A stretch of DNA of 64,000 nt. It comes from Brenneria izbisi. GTDB taxonomy: Bacteria > Pseudomonadota > Gammaproteobacteria > Enterobacterales > Enterobacteriaceae. Position 1 is the stretch's first letter. Every line of letters starts with the position of its first letter. The stretch covers positions 61,281-125,280 of the forward strand of contig NZ_JAMPJU010000012.1 in NCBI RefSeq assembly GCF_025840185.1. The letters are read 5' to 3'. Below, one piece after another: positions 39,320-51,096 of this stretch. Under the pieces are notes generated by a model. That model had not been told where the DNA came from, ran no database searches, and was given only the letters and a program-made list of their open reading frames with translations. The position numbers were made by a program, and so were the translations under genes.

Positions 39320-40149
39320 GGGGTGTTCGGCTCCTTATTCGTGCTTTCTGGTTCCACCGGCGGTGAATAAGTATCTTCTGCTTTGGTCGGCGTGACCGTT
39401 GAGTTTTGCGCGGCGCCGCGAGTTTTACGGTTTATACCCAAATTACTACGGTATTCGACATCATTTCCCGGCAACTCGCCCGATAGTTGTTTACGAGATG
39501 AAAGCTGACGCTCAATATCCGTCAGGTTCTCCAATTTCCGGGTGGTGGTTTCCAGTTGATATTGCAGATGATTTTGCTGGATGCGCAAGGTATCCAATTG
39601 CTTATCGCTGGATTCCTGCAAGCGTTTATAACGCAAGCGTTCATCAGACAACGCCAGCAACAGGGTTTGTCGATCGCGCCAGGTTTTCACCAATGATCTC
39701 AATGACGACGGAAAATCCAGACGGTACAGATTGAGTTGTTCCAGCATCTGATGCCGTTCTGTCTGGGTTATGCCGGCGTTGTCCAGCAGAATCCCCTGCT
39801 TGAAGGCATTCTCCCAACGCCCTTCCTCCAACCGCAGCGCTTCTTCGCGCGCCTGAAAGGGCGTCAAACGTCCGGCGCAATCCATTGCACGCAGCCAGTA
39901 GAGCGCATTATTCATCGCTTCACGATCGTCCACTTGCCACAGGCGCTCACATTGTGCGATGCGGTAATCGGTCACCTGCTCTTTCGGCGTCGGGCTGTCC
40001 TTGTCCAGCAACGATATGCCGCGGTTTACATGGCTATTACAGGCAGCCAGCAGCAACGGGGATAACACCACCACGGCTTTTAGCACGCGGCGCGAAGACA
40101 CAACAGACAGAATGCGCTGCGGACAAGGACGGGCAAACCATGCATTCAT
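39316..40149 (-). CDS. qseG: Outer-membrane lipoprotein QseG (YfhG)
   Basis: Lipoprotein between sensor and regulator genes; in E. coli QseG interacts with the GlrK/QseE sensor and stimulates it. The 277 residues have a lipobox LLAA-C37 and a long helical region (LRYKRLQESSDKQLDTLRIQQNHLQYQLETTTRKLENL) that should form a coiled coil, then a disordered Pro/Thr/Glu-rich tail. Start and stop overlap both neighbours (TAATG with glrK, ATGA with glrR), so the three are coupled. Confidence 0.93.
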   Translation of the reverse strand: MNAWFARPCPQRILSVVSSRRVLKAVVVLSPLLLAACNSHVNRGISLLDKDSPTPKEQVTDYRIAQCERLWQVDDREAMNNALYWLRAMDCAGRLTPFQAREEALRLEEGRWENAFKQGILLDNAGITQTERHQMLEQLNLYRLDFPSSLRSLVKTWRDRQTLLLALSDERLRYKRLQESSDKQLDTLRIQQNHLQYQLETTTRKLENLTDIERQLSSRKQLSGELPGNDVEYRSNLGINRKTRGAAQNSTVTPTKAEDTYSPPVEPESTNKEPNTP

Positions 40150-41585
40150 TATTTATTCTCAGACGTTAAAGGCAATTCAATACGAAAACAGACATCAGCA
40201 TAGTCAACGGTGATCAGGCTGAGTTCGCCCTGCATACGGCGAATACAATCACGGGCAATGCTTAACCCCAGACCGCTGCCTTTGACGGCGCCTTTGCGCT
40301 GATGACTTCCCTGATAAAAAGGTTCAAAAATCATGCCGCGCTCCGCATCAGGGATAGGCGTGCCGTTATTCGCAACATCAATCTGTACCCGATTACCACT
40401 CTGACGACTCGCGATCCAAATGTTACCGGATTCCTTACCATAGTGCACCGCATTGGAATAGAGATTATCAAGCACACGCATCAAGAGCGTGGTTTCCGCC
40501 CAGCAGTGCTCAATATCCAGTTTGACCTCGGTATGCAGCATTTTTGCCCGTGCGGGCAGGCTATGGGACGACACCACAATCTCGACGATTTCCTCAATCT
40601 CCACCGATTCCATTTCCGTGGGGGTATCAGCGAGCTTACGGTTGTAGTCCAACAGTTGATCGATCAATTGCAGTAGGTGTCGGCTGCTACTGTCCAGAAT
40701 AGCAACCACCTCTTTTTGATCGGCGGTCAATGGCCCCGCCACCTCATCGGCCAATAACTCTGCGCCTTCACGCAGGCTGGCCAGCGGCGTTTTCAACTCA
40801 TGGGAGATGTGACGCAGAAATTCATGACGTTGCGACTCCAGCCAGGAGAGCCGTTCACTCAACCAGATGATACGCTGCGCCAGCGATCGAATTTCACGCG
40901 GCCCTTTAAAGGTACTGGTATTCCCCAACGAGCGGCCCTCGCCCAAGCGATTAATCATGCGCTCGACCCCATTGACCGGGCCGATAATCATCCGGGTAAA
41001 CAACATAACCAGTATTACGCTGACCAGAAAAAGCAACAGCGCCTGCCAGCCAAAGAACTGTCCACGTTCGGCAATCGCCTGTTGTAGCTGTTGACCGCGG
41101 GAAAACACCACGTCGCGCGTCATCTGCACCATCTGTCCGTTCGCCTGGGAAAAGCGTTCCAGCAGCCCGGAGGCATTGTGATCCGGGCCGCTATTATCGC
41201 AGCGCAACTCCGCAAGTTGGGTTAAATACTGACGCAATGTTTGATAGTCGCGTTGATCCGGCAGAACCGGCGCATGAGCATCGAGGATTTGAGAATATTG
41301 CTTACGCTGATTTTGATACAGCGTCGCCAGCGTTTGATCGTCCAGTACGCAATACTGACGATAGCTGCGCTCCATCGCCAGCGCGACGCTGGTCATCGCT
41401 TCGCTGCGTCGAGCGTCCCTCAAGGTGGTGCGGTTAATCTCCGCCGCCTGTTCACTCAGCGTATCCAGACTTTGATAAGCCTGATAAGCCAACACTAATA
41501 AAGGCAGCAGCACCAGTAAAAAAGCCATGATAACCAGCTGCCGCAGAGAACGCGGAAACAAACGCCATCGTTTCAAAGAAATCAT
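40149..41585 (-). CDS. glrK: Sensor histidine kinase GlrK (QseE)
   Basis: Membrane sensor kinase that phosphorylates GlrR. The 478 residues have two membrane helices (about 14-36 and 175-195) flanking a periplasmic helical domain with RSEAMTSVALAMERSYRQYCVLDD, a HAMP region, the HisKA box FLRHISHELKTPLASLREGAE and a HATPase domain with SNAVHYG and GSGLGLSIARD. ATG at 41585 is chosen because MISLKRWRLFPRSLRQL aligns with E. coli and AGGTAG precedes it; codons upstream to 41654 are in frame but unlike the family. First gene of glrK-qseG-glrR, transcribed in the same direction as glmY. Confidence 0.96.
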   Translation of the reverse strand: MISLKRWRLFPRSLRQLVIMAFLLVLLPLLVLAYQAYQSLDTLSEQAAEINRTTLRDARRSEAMTSVALAMERSYRQYCVLDDQTLATLYQNQRKQYSQILDAHAPVLPDQRDYQTLRQYLTQLAELRCDNSGPDHNASGLLERFSQANGQMVQMTRDVVFSRGQQLQQAIAERGQFFGWQALLLFLVSVILVMLFTRMIIGPVNGVERMINRLGEGRSLGNTSTFKGPREIRSLAQRIIWLSERLSWLESQRHEFLRHISHELKTPLASLREGAELLADEVAGPLTADQKEVVAILDSSSRHLLQLIDQLLDYNRKLADTPTEMESVEIEEIVEIVVSSHSLPARAKMLHTEVKLDIEHCWAETTLLMRVLDNLYSNAVHYGKESGNIWIASRQSGNRVQIDVANNGTPIPDAERGMIFEPFYQGSHQRKGAVKGSGLGLSIARDCIRRMQGELSLITVDYADVCFRIELPLTSENK

Positions 41586-41625
41586 CTCGCTACCTGCCAA
41601 CCCATACTTGATGCTAACTGAATCC

Positions 41626-41652
41626 GATAAAAACGTCAGGAACGTTTTTATC
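41626..41652. terminator. AT-rich perfect hairpin between glmY and glrK
   Basis: GATAAAAACGT (41626-41636) and ACGTTTTTATC (41642-41652) form an 11-bp stem with a five-base loop. A T-run within the 3' arm on either strand makes it a possible weak bidirectional terminator between glmY and glrK. Confidence 0.45.
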
Positions 41653-41730
41653 AACAGGAATAACTATCACCGGGAATAATCAGGATGTTCATCAACGGGA
41701 AAGGAGCGCGCGGCGATCTGACATTAGCAT

Positions 41731-41927
41731 TACGCGGCCAGAAGAATCGCTCCCGCTGGCCGCGTAACTGAATAGGCGGTGCCTCACTCAACGTGTCGTC
41801 CGATGCTTGATAAAATATTATCGGTCTGGTGGACGATAGGCACCCTTTCTTTTGGCGTCATTCCGGGTGTTATGAGCGAGAATTCTGCCCGTCGGCAGTG
41901 CAATCATAACCAGTTGAATGAGCAACG
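41731..41927 (-). ncRNA. glmY: Small RNA GlmY
   Basis: GlmY is an sRNA that titrates the adaptor RapZ, protecting GlmZ and so raising GlmS synthesis and cell-wall amino-sugar supply. Found by position (between purL and glrK, as in E. coli) and sequence: it begins near TTGCTCATTCAAC and keeps CCGGAATGACGCC, GTGCCTATCGTCC and CGTTGAGTGAGGCACC, shared with the GlmY/GlmZ family. Predicted stems are GTTATG/CATAAC with inner CTGCC/GGCAG, then GGTGCCT/AGGCACC with inner CGTCC/GGACG. A last 11-bp stem (41731-41741 with 41756-41766) closes the transcript but lacks a U-run, so the 3' end is uncertain. The 5' end is set from the -12 element. Confidence 0.85.
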
Positions 41928-41933
41928 CTGTGT

Positions 41934-41961
41934 ATTATGCAGAGTTCATGCCAGTTTTCAA
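41934..41961 (-). promoter_or_regulatory. Overlapping sigma-54 and sigma-70 promoters of glmY
   Basis: On the minus strand TGGCATGAACTCTGCAT (41953-41937) has the sigma-54 GG-N10-GC spacing. A sigma-70 promoter overlaps it: TTGAAA (41961-41956), 16-base spacer, CATAAT (41939-41934). Both would start at about 41927, the predicted first base of GlmY. This dual design is known for E. coli glmY. Confidence 0.8.
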
Positions 41962-42058
41962 TAAAATTTTTAATACAATGATTTTTAATCATTTATTTAT
42001 TTCGGCTTGCTTAAAATCTGTAGATGACGCTCGCCTTCCCACTAAAAGCCGCCATTTA

Positions 42059-42171
42059 TGTCGTCAAAAACCGACAGCTTTGCTGCAATTCATCTCTGCC
42101 TATATAAATCATAAGGTTAAGTGTCATCAATTAGCGACATCGATTATTACGTTTGTCGCAAAAACACGACA
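42059..42171 (-). promoter_or_regulatory. Three GlrR binding sites upstream of glmY
   Basis: TGTCGTCAAAAACCGACA (42059-42076), TGTCATCAATTAGCGACA (42122-42139) and TGTCGCAAAAACACGACA (42154-42171) each fit TGTC-N10-GACA exactly. They lie 106-235 bp upstream of the sigma-54 promoter, the normal range for an enhancer-binding activator. E. coli glmY also has three such sites. Confidence 0.9.
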
Positions 42172-42227
42172 GTTTCATCAACAGCTGGATTTTATTGCTT
42201 ATTTCGCCGTTACACGCATTAATCGCA

Positions 42228-42263
42228 GATCATAAAAAGGAGCCGAAGCTCCTTTTTATGATC
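42228..42263. terminator. purL terminator (perfect 16-bp palindrome)
   Basis: The arms 42228-42243 and 42248-42263 are perfectly complementary around a CGAA loop; the core is AGGAGC/GCTCCT followed by TTTTT on both strands. It ends purL leftward and could stop transcripts coming from the other side. Confidence 0.9.
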
Positions 42264-42288
42264 AACCGACGTTATGATTAACCCACGC

Positions 42289-45200
42289 TCACCCCAGTTG
42301 TCTGCGCGCATTGCGGAACATACGCATCCACGGGCTATCCTCGCCCCACTCTTGCGGGTGCCAGGAATTGCTGACCGTGCGGAATACACGTTCCGGGTGC
42401 GGCATCATTACGGTTGCGCGACCATCGGCGCTGGTTAGCGCGGTGATGCCGTTTGGCGAACCATTCGGGTTGGCTGGATAATTTTCCGTCACCTGCCCGT
42501 AGTTATTCACATAACGCAAGGCGACCAGGTGGTGCTGTTCCAGCGCGCTCAGGTGAGCATCATCACGAACCTCAACACGGCCTTCGCCATGAGAAACCGC
42601 AATAGGCATACGTGAACCGGCCATGTCATTCATGAACAGCGACGGACTCTTTTCAACTTCAACCAGACTGAAGCGGGCCTCAAAGCGATCAGATTTATTG
42701 CGAACAAATCGCGGCCACAAGTCGGCGCCCGGAATCAGTTCACGTAGGTTCGACATCATCTGGCAGCCGTTACACACGCCCAGCGCCAGCGTCTGCGGAC
42801 GCTGGAAGAACGCGGCAAATTCATCACGCACGCGTGAATTAAACAGAATGGATTTCGCCCAGCCTTCACCCGCGCCCAGCACGTCGCCATACGAAAAGCC
42901 GCCGCAAGCCACCAGCGCCTGGAAGTCTTGCAGATCACGGCGTCCAGCCAGCAAATCGCTCATATGAATATCAATGGCATCAAAGCCCGCACGATGGAAG
43001 GCCGCCGCCATTTCCACATGGGAGTTGACGCCCTGCTCGCGCAATATCGCGACTTTAGGACGAACCTGACGGGCAATATACGGCGCGGCGATATCCTCCT
43101 GGAGATCAAAAGTCAACGCCACATTCAGGCCTGGATCGTTATCATCCTGTTTGGCGGAGTGCTCTTGATCGGCGCATTGCGGGTTATCACGCAGGCGCTG
43201 CATCTGCCAGGTGGTTTCCGCCCACCAGTTACGCATCGTGATGCGGTTCTCGTGGTATACCACGTCTTCGCCGCATTTAATCATGAAGCGGGAACCGGTT
43301 TCAGCCTGACCGAGATAGTGAACGCATTCCGCCAGACCATGCAGAGCCAGGACGCTTTCCGCCTCGGCGCGACGTGACGCGGGGATCTGAATCACCGCGC
43401 CTAGTTCTTCATTAAACAAGGTCGCCAGGACGTCTTCACCCTGCGTGGCGATATCGACGTTCATGCCACAGTGTCCGGCGAACGCCATCTCCGCCAGCGT
43501 CGCCAGCAAACCGCCGTCAGAGCGGTCGTGATACGCCAGCAGGACGTTGTCCGCGACCAATTGCTGGATGGCATTAAAGAAGCCGGCCAGTTGCGTCGCG
43601 TTGCGGACATCCGCGGTTGTTCGCCCCAACTGGCGATAAACCTGAGCCAGCGCCGTGGCGCCCAGCGCCTTGTGGCCGGCGCCCAGATCTATCAGCAACA
43701 AGGCATTATCCTGCCCAACACGCAATTGCGGAGTGACCGTACGGCGCACATCTTCCACCCTGGCAAACGCCGAGATCACCAGCGACATCGGCGATGTCAT
43801 GGCGCGTTCTTCTCCGCCCTCCTGCCAGCGCGTCTTCATCGACATGGAGTCCTTGCCGACCGGTATGGTCAGCCCCAGCGTTGGACAGAGCTCTTCGCCA
43901 ATGGCTTTCACCGCGTCATAAAGACCGGCATCTTCACCGGGATGCCCTGCCGCCGCCATCCAGTTTGCAGACAATTTCACGCGAGTCAGAGGGCCAATAT
44001 GGGTCGCGGCAATATTGGTCAGGGCTTCGCCCACCGCCAGACGCGCGGAAGCGGCGAAATCACGCAGCGCAACAGGCGCGCGTTCGCCAATCGACATCGC
44101 TTCGCCGTGGTAGCTGTCCAGGCTGGCGGTGGTGACCGCGCAATCCGCCACCGGCACCTGCCACGGCCCGACCATTTGGTCACGCGCGACCATCCCGGTT
44201 ACAGTGCGGTCGCCGATGGTAATCAGGAAGGTTTTTTCCGCCACTACCGGCAAATGCAGCACACGCTCCACCGCTTCGGCCAGATAAATACCCTCACGAT
44301 TGAGCGGCGTGCCTGCCACCTGCTTACGTTCAACATCACGCAGCATTTTCGGCGTTTTGCCCAGTAAAACATCCAGCGGCAGATCGATCGGCTGATTGTT
44401 AAAATGACGGTCATTGAGCGTCAGGTGTAATTCTTCCGTCGCTTCGCCGATCACTGCATAAGGGGCGCGCTCACGGCGGCAGATGTCATCGAAACAGGCC
44501 AGTTGCTCCGGCGCGACAGCCAGCACATAACGCTCTTGCGATTCATTGCACCACACTTCCAGCGGACTCATACCCGGTTCATCATTCAGGATGTCGCGCA
44601 ACTCAAAACGTCCGCCGCGTCCGCCATCGCTCACCAGTTCCGGCATGGCATTGGATAATCCGCCCGCGCCCACATCGTGGATAAACAGAATCGGGTTCGC
44701 TTCACCCAATTGCCAGCAGCGATCGATCACTTCCTGACAACGGCGCTCCATTTCCGGGTTATCCCGCTGAACAGAGGCAAAATCCAGATCGGCATCGGAC
44801 TGGCCGGACGCCATTGATGAGGCCGCCCCACCGCCCAGACCGATATTCATGGACGGCCCGCCCAAGACGATCAGCTTGGCGCCGACGCCGATCTCGCCTT
44901 TCCTGACGTGATCGGCACGGATATTACCGATCCCCCCCGCCAGCATGATTGGCTTATGGTAGCCGCGCAGTTCGCAACCATTATGGCTATCGACACGCTC
45001 TTCATAGGTACGGAAATACCCCGTCAGCGCGGGACGGCCGAACTCATTGTTGAACGCCGCGCCGCCCAGCGGCCCTTCGGTCATGATATCCAGCGCGCTG
45101 ACAATGCGATCGGGCTTGCCGAATTCTTCCGTTTCCCACGGTTGAATAAAACCAGGGATACGCAGGTTGGAAACGGAGAAACCCACCAGCCCGGCTTTCG

Positions 45201-46176
45201 GTTTGGCGCCCCGCCCGGTTGCGCCTTCATCACGGATCTCGCCGCCGGAACCTGTCGCCGCGCCCGGCCACGGGGAAATCGCCGTCGGATGGTTATGCGT
45301 TTCCACTTTCATCAGGATATGCGTCTCTTCCTGATGGTAATCGTATTGACCATGCGTATCGGTATAGAAGCGGCCCACGGCGGAACCTTCCATCACCGCG
45401 GCATTATCCTTGTAAGCCGACAACACATGGTCCGGCGTATGCTCAAAGGTGTTCTTGATCATCTTGAACAGCGATTTCTGCTGTTCAACGCCATCAATCA
45501 CCCAGTCAGCATTAAAAATTTTGTGGCGGCAGTGCTCGGAGTTCGCCTGCGCGAACATATACAGTTCAATATCCGTCGGGTTGCGACCGAGCTTTTTGAA
45601 CGCCTCCAACAAATAATCAATCTCGTCTTCCGCCAATGCCAGCCCCAGACGAATATTTGCCGCTTCCAGCGCCTGGCGTCCCTGTAACAAGATTTCAACA
45701 CGTTTCAATGGCGCGGGCTGATGATGAGAAAACAGTTGCTCAGCCTGCCGCATATCGTCAAATACGCTTTCCATCATACGGTCATGCAGCAGAGCGCCCA
45801 ATTGCCGCCATTGCGCCTCATTCAACGTTGGCGCATGGATATAGAATGCCAGGCCACGCTCAAGACGCAGTACCTTGTTCAATCCACAGTTGTGCGCGAT
45901 ATCGGTCGCTTTGGAAGACCAGGGAGAAATGGTGCCGGGACGTGGCGTCACCAACAACAGTCGGCCTTGCGGCTCGTGTTCAGCGAGAGAAGGACCGTAC
46001 TTCAGCAAACGGGTGAGTTTGGCCTGTTCATCGTTGTTCAACGACGCGCTGACATCGGCAAAATGCACGTATTCGGCATAGATATCGCTAACCGGCAAAA
46101 AGTGCTCTTTGCAGCGGGCCAGCAATTTATTAATACGAAAAGCCGACAAAGCAGGTGAACCACGCAGTATTTCCAT
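42289..46176 (-). CDS. purL: Phosphoribosylformylglycinamidine synthase
   Basis: Large single-chain FGAM synthetase of purine synthesis that turns FGAR, glutamine and ATP into FGAM. The 1295 residues match E. coli exactly in length. It starts [22 protein letters not shown]; the synthetase domain has [25 protein letters not shown] and [29 protein letters not shown], and the C-terminal glutaminase has the catalytic Cys in [15 protein letters not shown] and the HPERVFR triad region. A PurR box lies 100 bp upstream. Confidence 0.99.
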   Translation of the reverse strand: MEILRGSPALSAFRINKLLARCKEHFLPVSDIYAEYVHFADVSASLNNDEQAKLTRLLKYGPSLAEHEPQGRLLLVTPRPGTISPWSSKATDIAHNCGLNKVLRLERGLAFYIHAPTLNEAQWRQLGALLHDRMMESVFDDMRQAEQLFSHHQPAPLKRVEILLQGRQALEAANIRLGLALAEDEIDYLLEAFKKLGRNPTDIELYMFAQANSEHCRHKIFNADWVIDGVEQQKSLFKMIKNTFEHTPDHVLSAYKDNAAVMEGSAVGRFYTDTHGQYDYHQEETHILMKVETHNHPTAISPWPGAATGSGGEIRDEGATGRGAKPKAGLVGFSVSNLRIPGFIQPWETEEFGKPDRIVSALDIMTEGPLGGAAFNNEFGRPALTGYFRTYEERVDSHNGCELRGYHKPIMLAGGIGNIRADHVRKGEIGVGAKLIVLGGPSMNIGLGGGAASSMASGQSDADLDFASVQRDNPEMERRCQEVIDRCWQLGEANPILFIHDVGAGGLSNAMPELVSDGGRGGRFELRDILNDEPGMSPLEVWCNESQERYVLAVAPEQLACFDDICRRERAPYAVIGEATEELHLTLNDRHFNNQPIDLPLDVLLGKTPKMLRDVERKQVAGTPLNREGIYLAEAVERVLHLPVVAEKTFLITIGDRTVTGMVARDQMVGPWQVPVADCAVTTASLDSYHGEAMSIGERAPVALRDFAASARLAVGEALTNIAATHIGPLTRVKLSANWMAAAGHPGEDAGLYDAVKAIGEELCPTLGLTIPVGKDSMSMKTRWQEGGEERAMTSPMSLVISAFARVEDVRRTVTPQLRVGQDNALLLIDLGAGHKALGATALAQVYRQLGRTTADVRNATQLAGFFNAIQQLVADNVLLAYHDRSDGGLLATLAEMAFAGHCGMNVDIATQGEDVLATLFNEELGAVIQIPASRRAEAESVLALHGLAECVHYLGQAETGSRFMIKCGEDVVYHENRITMRNWWAETTWQMQRLRDNPQCADQEHSAKQDDNDPGLNVALTFDLQEDIAAPYIARQVRPKVAILREQGVNSHVEMAAAFHRAGFDAIDIHMSDLLAGRRDLQDFQALVACGGFSYGDVLGAGEGWAKSILFNSRVRDEFAAFFQRPQTLALGVCNGCQMMSNLRELIPGADLWPRFVRNKSDRFEARFSLVEVEKSPSLFMNDMAGSRMPIAVSHGEGRVEVRDDAHLSALEQHHLVALRYVNNYGQVTENYPANPNGSPNGITALTSADGRATVMMPHPERVFRTVSNSWHPQEWGEDSPWMRMFRNARRQLG

Positions 46177-46534
46177 AATCTAAAGTTCTCTCGTCTTCGA
46201 TGCACTTACTAATAGTGCGGTCGTTGGGCGCTACAGGGGGGAAACGCGCGTCATTATAGAGAATCCTGCCCCCGGACGAAACCGTTTGCGTGGCTATTAT
46301 TGAACATCGCACGGCGAGCACGGTTAATCATTAAGCAAATCAATAAAAGTTGCACACTGGCGTTTTGTTGCGCAAAATGCCCCGACTCTGCGACTTTATG
46401 TACAAAAAAACGCCAGACGCGGTTTTTAACGTCGCTTGCGACGGCCCACAGGGTGGCGGGCGGAATAAATCGCCCGCGTTGAAAAAACTGCCGTTACAGA
46501 CAGACAGGCTCTTCAGCCGCTGAGAGACAATTAT
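46177..46534. promoter_or_regulatory. purL / mltF divergent region with PurR box at 46276-46291
   Basis: The 358 bp hold no plausible gene. ACGAAACCGTTTGCGT (46276-46291) matches the PurR palindrome at 14 of 16 positions and should repress purL when purines are plentiful. Closer to mltF, GCGGGCG (46456-46462) and CGCCCGC (46471-46477) form a 7-bp stem and CGTCGCTTGCGACG (46431-46444) another, either of which may lie in the mltF leader. GAGAGACAATTA is the ribosome site before mltF. Confidence 0.65.
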
Positions 46535-47978
46535 TTGAAGCCTCTAAAATTAAACTATTTTTTTATCGGGATTATCACGTTACTGCTGGCGCTGGCCTTA
46601 TGGCCGTCGATCCCCTGGCGCAGCAGCCAGGATACGCAGATTAAACAGATTCTTTCACGCGGGGAGTTGCGCATCAGCACCATCAACTCCCCGCTGACTT
46701 ACTACACCAATAACGGCAATCCCGCCGGTCTGGATTATGAACTGGCAAAACGTTTCGCCGATTATCTCGACGTCAGACTAGTGGTGTCTGCGCGTAAAAA
46801 TCTGGATGAACTGTTTGACGATCTGGATAATAATAACGCGGATTTGCTGGCGGCCGGCTTGATATATAACCACGAACGGCTGGGACGTTTCCGCGTCGGC
46901 CCTTCTTATTATTCCGTCTCACAGCAACTAGTGTATCGGCTGGGCAAGCCGCGTCCCCGGAATATGGAAAAACTGCCGGGGCGACTGGCCGTCACTTCAG
47001 GCTCGGCCCACATCGCCACCCTGCGCGAACTGAAAGACGAAAAATATCCCCAACTCGACTGGGAGCCGGCCTCTGAACTGACCTCGAATGATCTGTTGAA
47101 ACAGGTTGCGGACGGCAATCTGGACTACACCATCGCCGATTCCGTGACTATCGGGTTAATGCAACGTATCCATCCGCAACTTGCCGTCGCCTTCGATCTG
47201 AGTGATGAAGAACCGGTCACCTGGTATATGCGGCGCTCCCATGACGATAGTCTTTCAGCGGCGCTGCTGGATTTTTTCAGCCAGATGGTTGAAGACGGTA
47301 CGCTCGCTCGTCTGGAGGAAAAGTACCTCGGCCATGTTGGTGAATTTGATTACGTGGACACCACGACATTTCTGAACGCGATTGATGAAACACTACCCGC
47401 ATTCAGGCCGCTGTTTGAAAAGTATGCGACCGAAATCGACTGGAAATTGCTGGCGGCCATCTCCTATCAGGAATCGCACTGGAATCCGCTGGCCACCTCG
47501 CCGACCGGCGTTCGCGGCCTTATGATGTTAACCAGGAATACGGCTGAAAGTCTCGACGTGACCGATCGCCTTGATCCTGAACAGAGCATTCGTGGCGGCG
47601 CTCAATATATGTCCCATATGATGCAAAAGATGCCGGACACCATTCCTGAAGATGAGAAAATCTGGTTTGCGCTGGCGTCATACAATATGGGATACGCGCA
47701 TTTGCTGGATGCCAGAAAGCTGACCGAAAAACAGCAAGGCAATCCCGACAGTTGGGTGGACGTAAAAATGCGTCTGCCGATGCTGAGTCAGAAGCGCTAC
47801 TACACGCAAACCACTTATGGCTACGCACGCGGACACCAGGCTTATAATTATGTGGAGAATATTCGCCGCTATATGGTAAGTCTGGAAGGGTATCTGACGG
47901 AAAAAGAGCACAACGCGAAGCAACAGCAACTTGCTGCCCAGGCTTATCCGGCGGTGCCAGCCGATAAACTGTCGGAAT

Positions 47979-47980
<2 letters not shown>
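46535..47980 (+). CDS. mltF: Membrane-bound lytic murein transglycosylase F
   Basis: Lytic transglycosylase that cleaves peptidoglycan and leaves 1,6-anhydro-muramic ends. The 481 residues have an N-terminal membrane anchor ([21 protein letters not shown]), a periplasmic-binding-protein-like regulatory domain (about 40-265, with [15 protein letters not shown] and [15 protein letters not shown]) and an SLT domain with catalytic Glu313 in [21 protein letters not shown]. The start codon is TTG at 46535, giving [10 protein letters not shown], which aligns with E. coli; no ATG fits. E. coli MltF is 518 residues, so the C-terminal tail is about 37 residues shorter here. Confidence 0.95.
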
Positions 47981-49224
<1,244 letters not shown>

Positions 49225-49293
49225 AACATCACTCCTTGGTCAAAGCATAGAAAAAGACTTTTTCAACTGACAAATAACCACGCCATCATAAAA

Positions 49294-50217
49294 TCAGCCC
49301 ATCAGCGCCTCGCGCAGATAACCACCACGCTGCGCCAGCCGCTGACGCGCCTGCTCCGCGTCCAGTCCGCTCAGGATCATCAGAATCGCCGGCTTGACCT
49401 CGTTTTCGGTCTGCAATAGCGCCTGCCGCGCGATATCCGGCTGCGCTCCTGTCGCTTCCATCACAATGCGGCAGGCACGATCAAGCAATTTGACGTTGGT
49501 TGCTTTCACATCCACCATCAGATTCTGATACACCTTTCCCAGCTTTACCATCACGCCGGTGGAAATCATATTCAGCACCAGTTTTTGCGCCGTTCCCGAT
49601 TTCAGCCGGGTCGAACCCGTTAACGCTTCCGGCCCGACAACAGGAGAAATCGCGATCTGCGCTTCCTGCGCAATCGGTGAATCAGGATTGCAGGATATCG
49701 CCGCGGTACGGCAACCCATGCGCCGGGCATAGCGCAGCGCGCCGATAACATAAGGCGTTCTGCCCGATGCCGCCAGCCCGATAACCATATCATCAGGCGT
49801 CAGGTCAAGAGCGTTCAGATCCGCTTCGCCTAATTGCGGATCATCCTCCGCGCCTTCCACCGCCTTGAGCAGCGCGCCCGGCCCTCCCGCTATCAGACCG
49901 ATCACCAGCCCATGCGGGACACCGAAAGTCGGCGGACACTCAGAAGCATCCAGCACGCCAAGCCGTCCGCTGGTTCCCGCGCCAAGATAAATCAGCCGAC
50001 CGCCTGCTTTAAGCGCATCTGTTGCCCGATCGACCGCCTCGGCAATCGCCGGCAACACCCGCCCAACGGCTGCCGGCACTTTCTGATCTTCCTGATTAAA
50101 CGCGCGCATCATGTCCAGAGTAGACAACGTATCCAACATCATCGTGGCGGGGTTACGGGTTTCAGATACCAGTGCGCCCAAACGGAGATCGCCTGAATTC
50201 ATTGCGTCTGCCTTCAT
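49294..50217 (-). CDS. murQ: N-acetylmuramic acid 6-phosphate etherase
   Basis: Cleaves the lactyl ether of MurNAc-6-phosphate, giving GlcNAc-6-P and D-lactate in cell-wall recycling. SIS-domain protein with the family signature [28 protein letters not shown] and [17 protein letters not shown]. The start at 50217 ([26 protein letters not shown]) has GAGG upstream and gives 307 residues; an ATG at 50202 gives 302. Unlike E. coli there is no adjacent MurNAc permease (murP) or MurR; substrate may come from anhydro-MurNAc kinase (AnmK) instead. Divergent from lapG. Confidence 0.95.
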   Translation of the reverse strand: MKADAMNSGDLRLGALVSETRNPATMMLDTLSTLDMMRAFNQEDQKVPAAVGRVLPAIAEAVDRATDALKAGGRLIYLGAGTSGRLGVLDASECPPTFGVPHGLVIGLIAGGPGALLKAVEGAEDDPQLGEADLNALDLTPDDMVIGLAASGRTPYVIGALRYARRMGCRTAAISCNPDSPIAQEAQIAISPVVGPEALTGSTRLKSGTAQKLVLNMISTGVMVKLGKVYQNLMVDVKATNVKLLDRACRIVMEATGAQPDIARQALLQTENEVKPAILMILSGLDAEQARQRLAQRGGYLREALMG

Positions 50218-50400
50218 CCTGCTTACCTCATCATTTTCGTCGGTTTTATTGTGCCGGTTTCTGGCGATCATTGTCTGACGATCATAGTAATCTCTTTTTG
50301 CTATTATAAAAGTAAGCTACTCTGCAACAGTCTGTATAACTTAATTTATTCCGTCTTTACACAGCGAAAACATGCCCGGTGGGCAAATAGAGAAACATCA

Positions 50401-51087
50401 GTGCGATATCACGGGACTAAAGCATCCTATTGCAAACTATTTTTTATCTGCTGTCTGCTGTTTCTGCTGGCAGGTTCCCTGCGCGCCGACTGGAACTTTG
50501 TTACTATCGCCCAACGCACCGAGAAACTTTATGGCCCAATGCCGCCGGGCGCTGACTCGCGGATTAAAGGATGGCAGACCTTACTGGCGACGCCGCGTAA
50601 TACCGAAGAAAAAAAGCTGCTGGAAACCGTAAACCGTTTTTTTAATGACCACTTGCTGTTTCGGGATGATATCGTCATCTGGAATCAGGAAGACTACTGG
50701 GCAAGCCCGATCCAAACGCTGCGTAAAGGCGCGGCGGACTGTGAAGACTTCGCCATCGCCAAATACTTTACCCTGCGTCAACTAGGGGTGTCCGGCGAAA
50801 AACTGCGCATTACTTACGTTAAAGCATTACGCCTGAATAAAGCTCATATGGTGCTTACCTATTATTCAACGCCAACCGCCATTCCGCTGGTGCTGGATAA
50901 TCTGACGGATAAGATCCAACCAGCGACGCAGCGCGATGATTTGCTGCCGGTCTATTCCTTCAACGGCGCAGGTGTATGGTTGCCGGGAGCAAACGGCAAT
51001 AAACGTGTGGGCGACAGTAAACGACTTTCACGCTGGCAGGATTTGTTAACCAAAATGCGTGCCGAAGGATTTTCAATTGAGGAGTAG
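50401..51087 (+). CDS. lapG: Periplasmic adhesin protease LapG
   Basis: Transglutaminase-like cysteine protease (C93) that cuts LapA-type adhesins near the N-terminus and releases them from the cell. With the GTG start at 50401 there are 228 residues: a signal peptide (CKLFFICCLLFLLAGSLRA, cut before DWNF), then the catalytic triad Cys114, His149 and Asp166. DCED (113-116) provides calcium ligands, as in other LapG proteins. The C-terminal GDSKRLSRWQDLLTKMRAEGF is nearly the Pseudomonas sequence. The in-frame stretch back to 50251 is unlike the family. lapD starts 9 bp later, so the two form an operon. Confidence 0.93.
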   Translation: MRYHGTKASYCKLFFICCLLFLLAGSLRADWNFVTIAQRTEKLYGPMPPGADSRIKGWQTLLATPRNTEEKKLLETVNRFFNDHLLFRDDIVIWNQEDYWASPIQTLRKGAADCEDFAIAKYFTLRQLGVSGEKLRITYVKALRLNKAHMVLTYYSTPTAIPLVLDNLTDKIQPATQRDDLLPVYSFNGAGVWLPGANGNKRVGDSKRLSRWQDLLTKMRAEGFSIEE

Positions 51088-51096
51088 GATGAGGCT

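Noticed and set aside
43471..44367. 298-residue plus-strand open frame
   Set aside because: Lies wholly antisense to purL and looks like reverse-complement noise.
49294..50271. Longer murQ reading starting at 50271
   Set aside because: The extra N-terminal residues are unlike the family and no ribosome site precedes them; the ATG at 50217 has GAGG.
50251..50400. Longer lapG reading from the GTG at 50251
   Set aside because: It adds 50 residues without family similarity and would place the signal peptide inside the protein.
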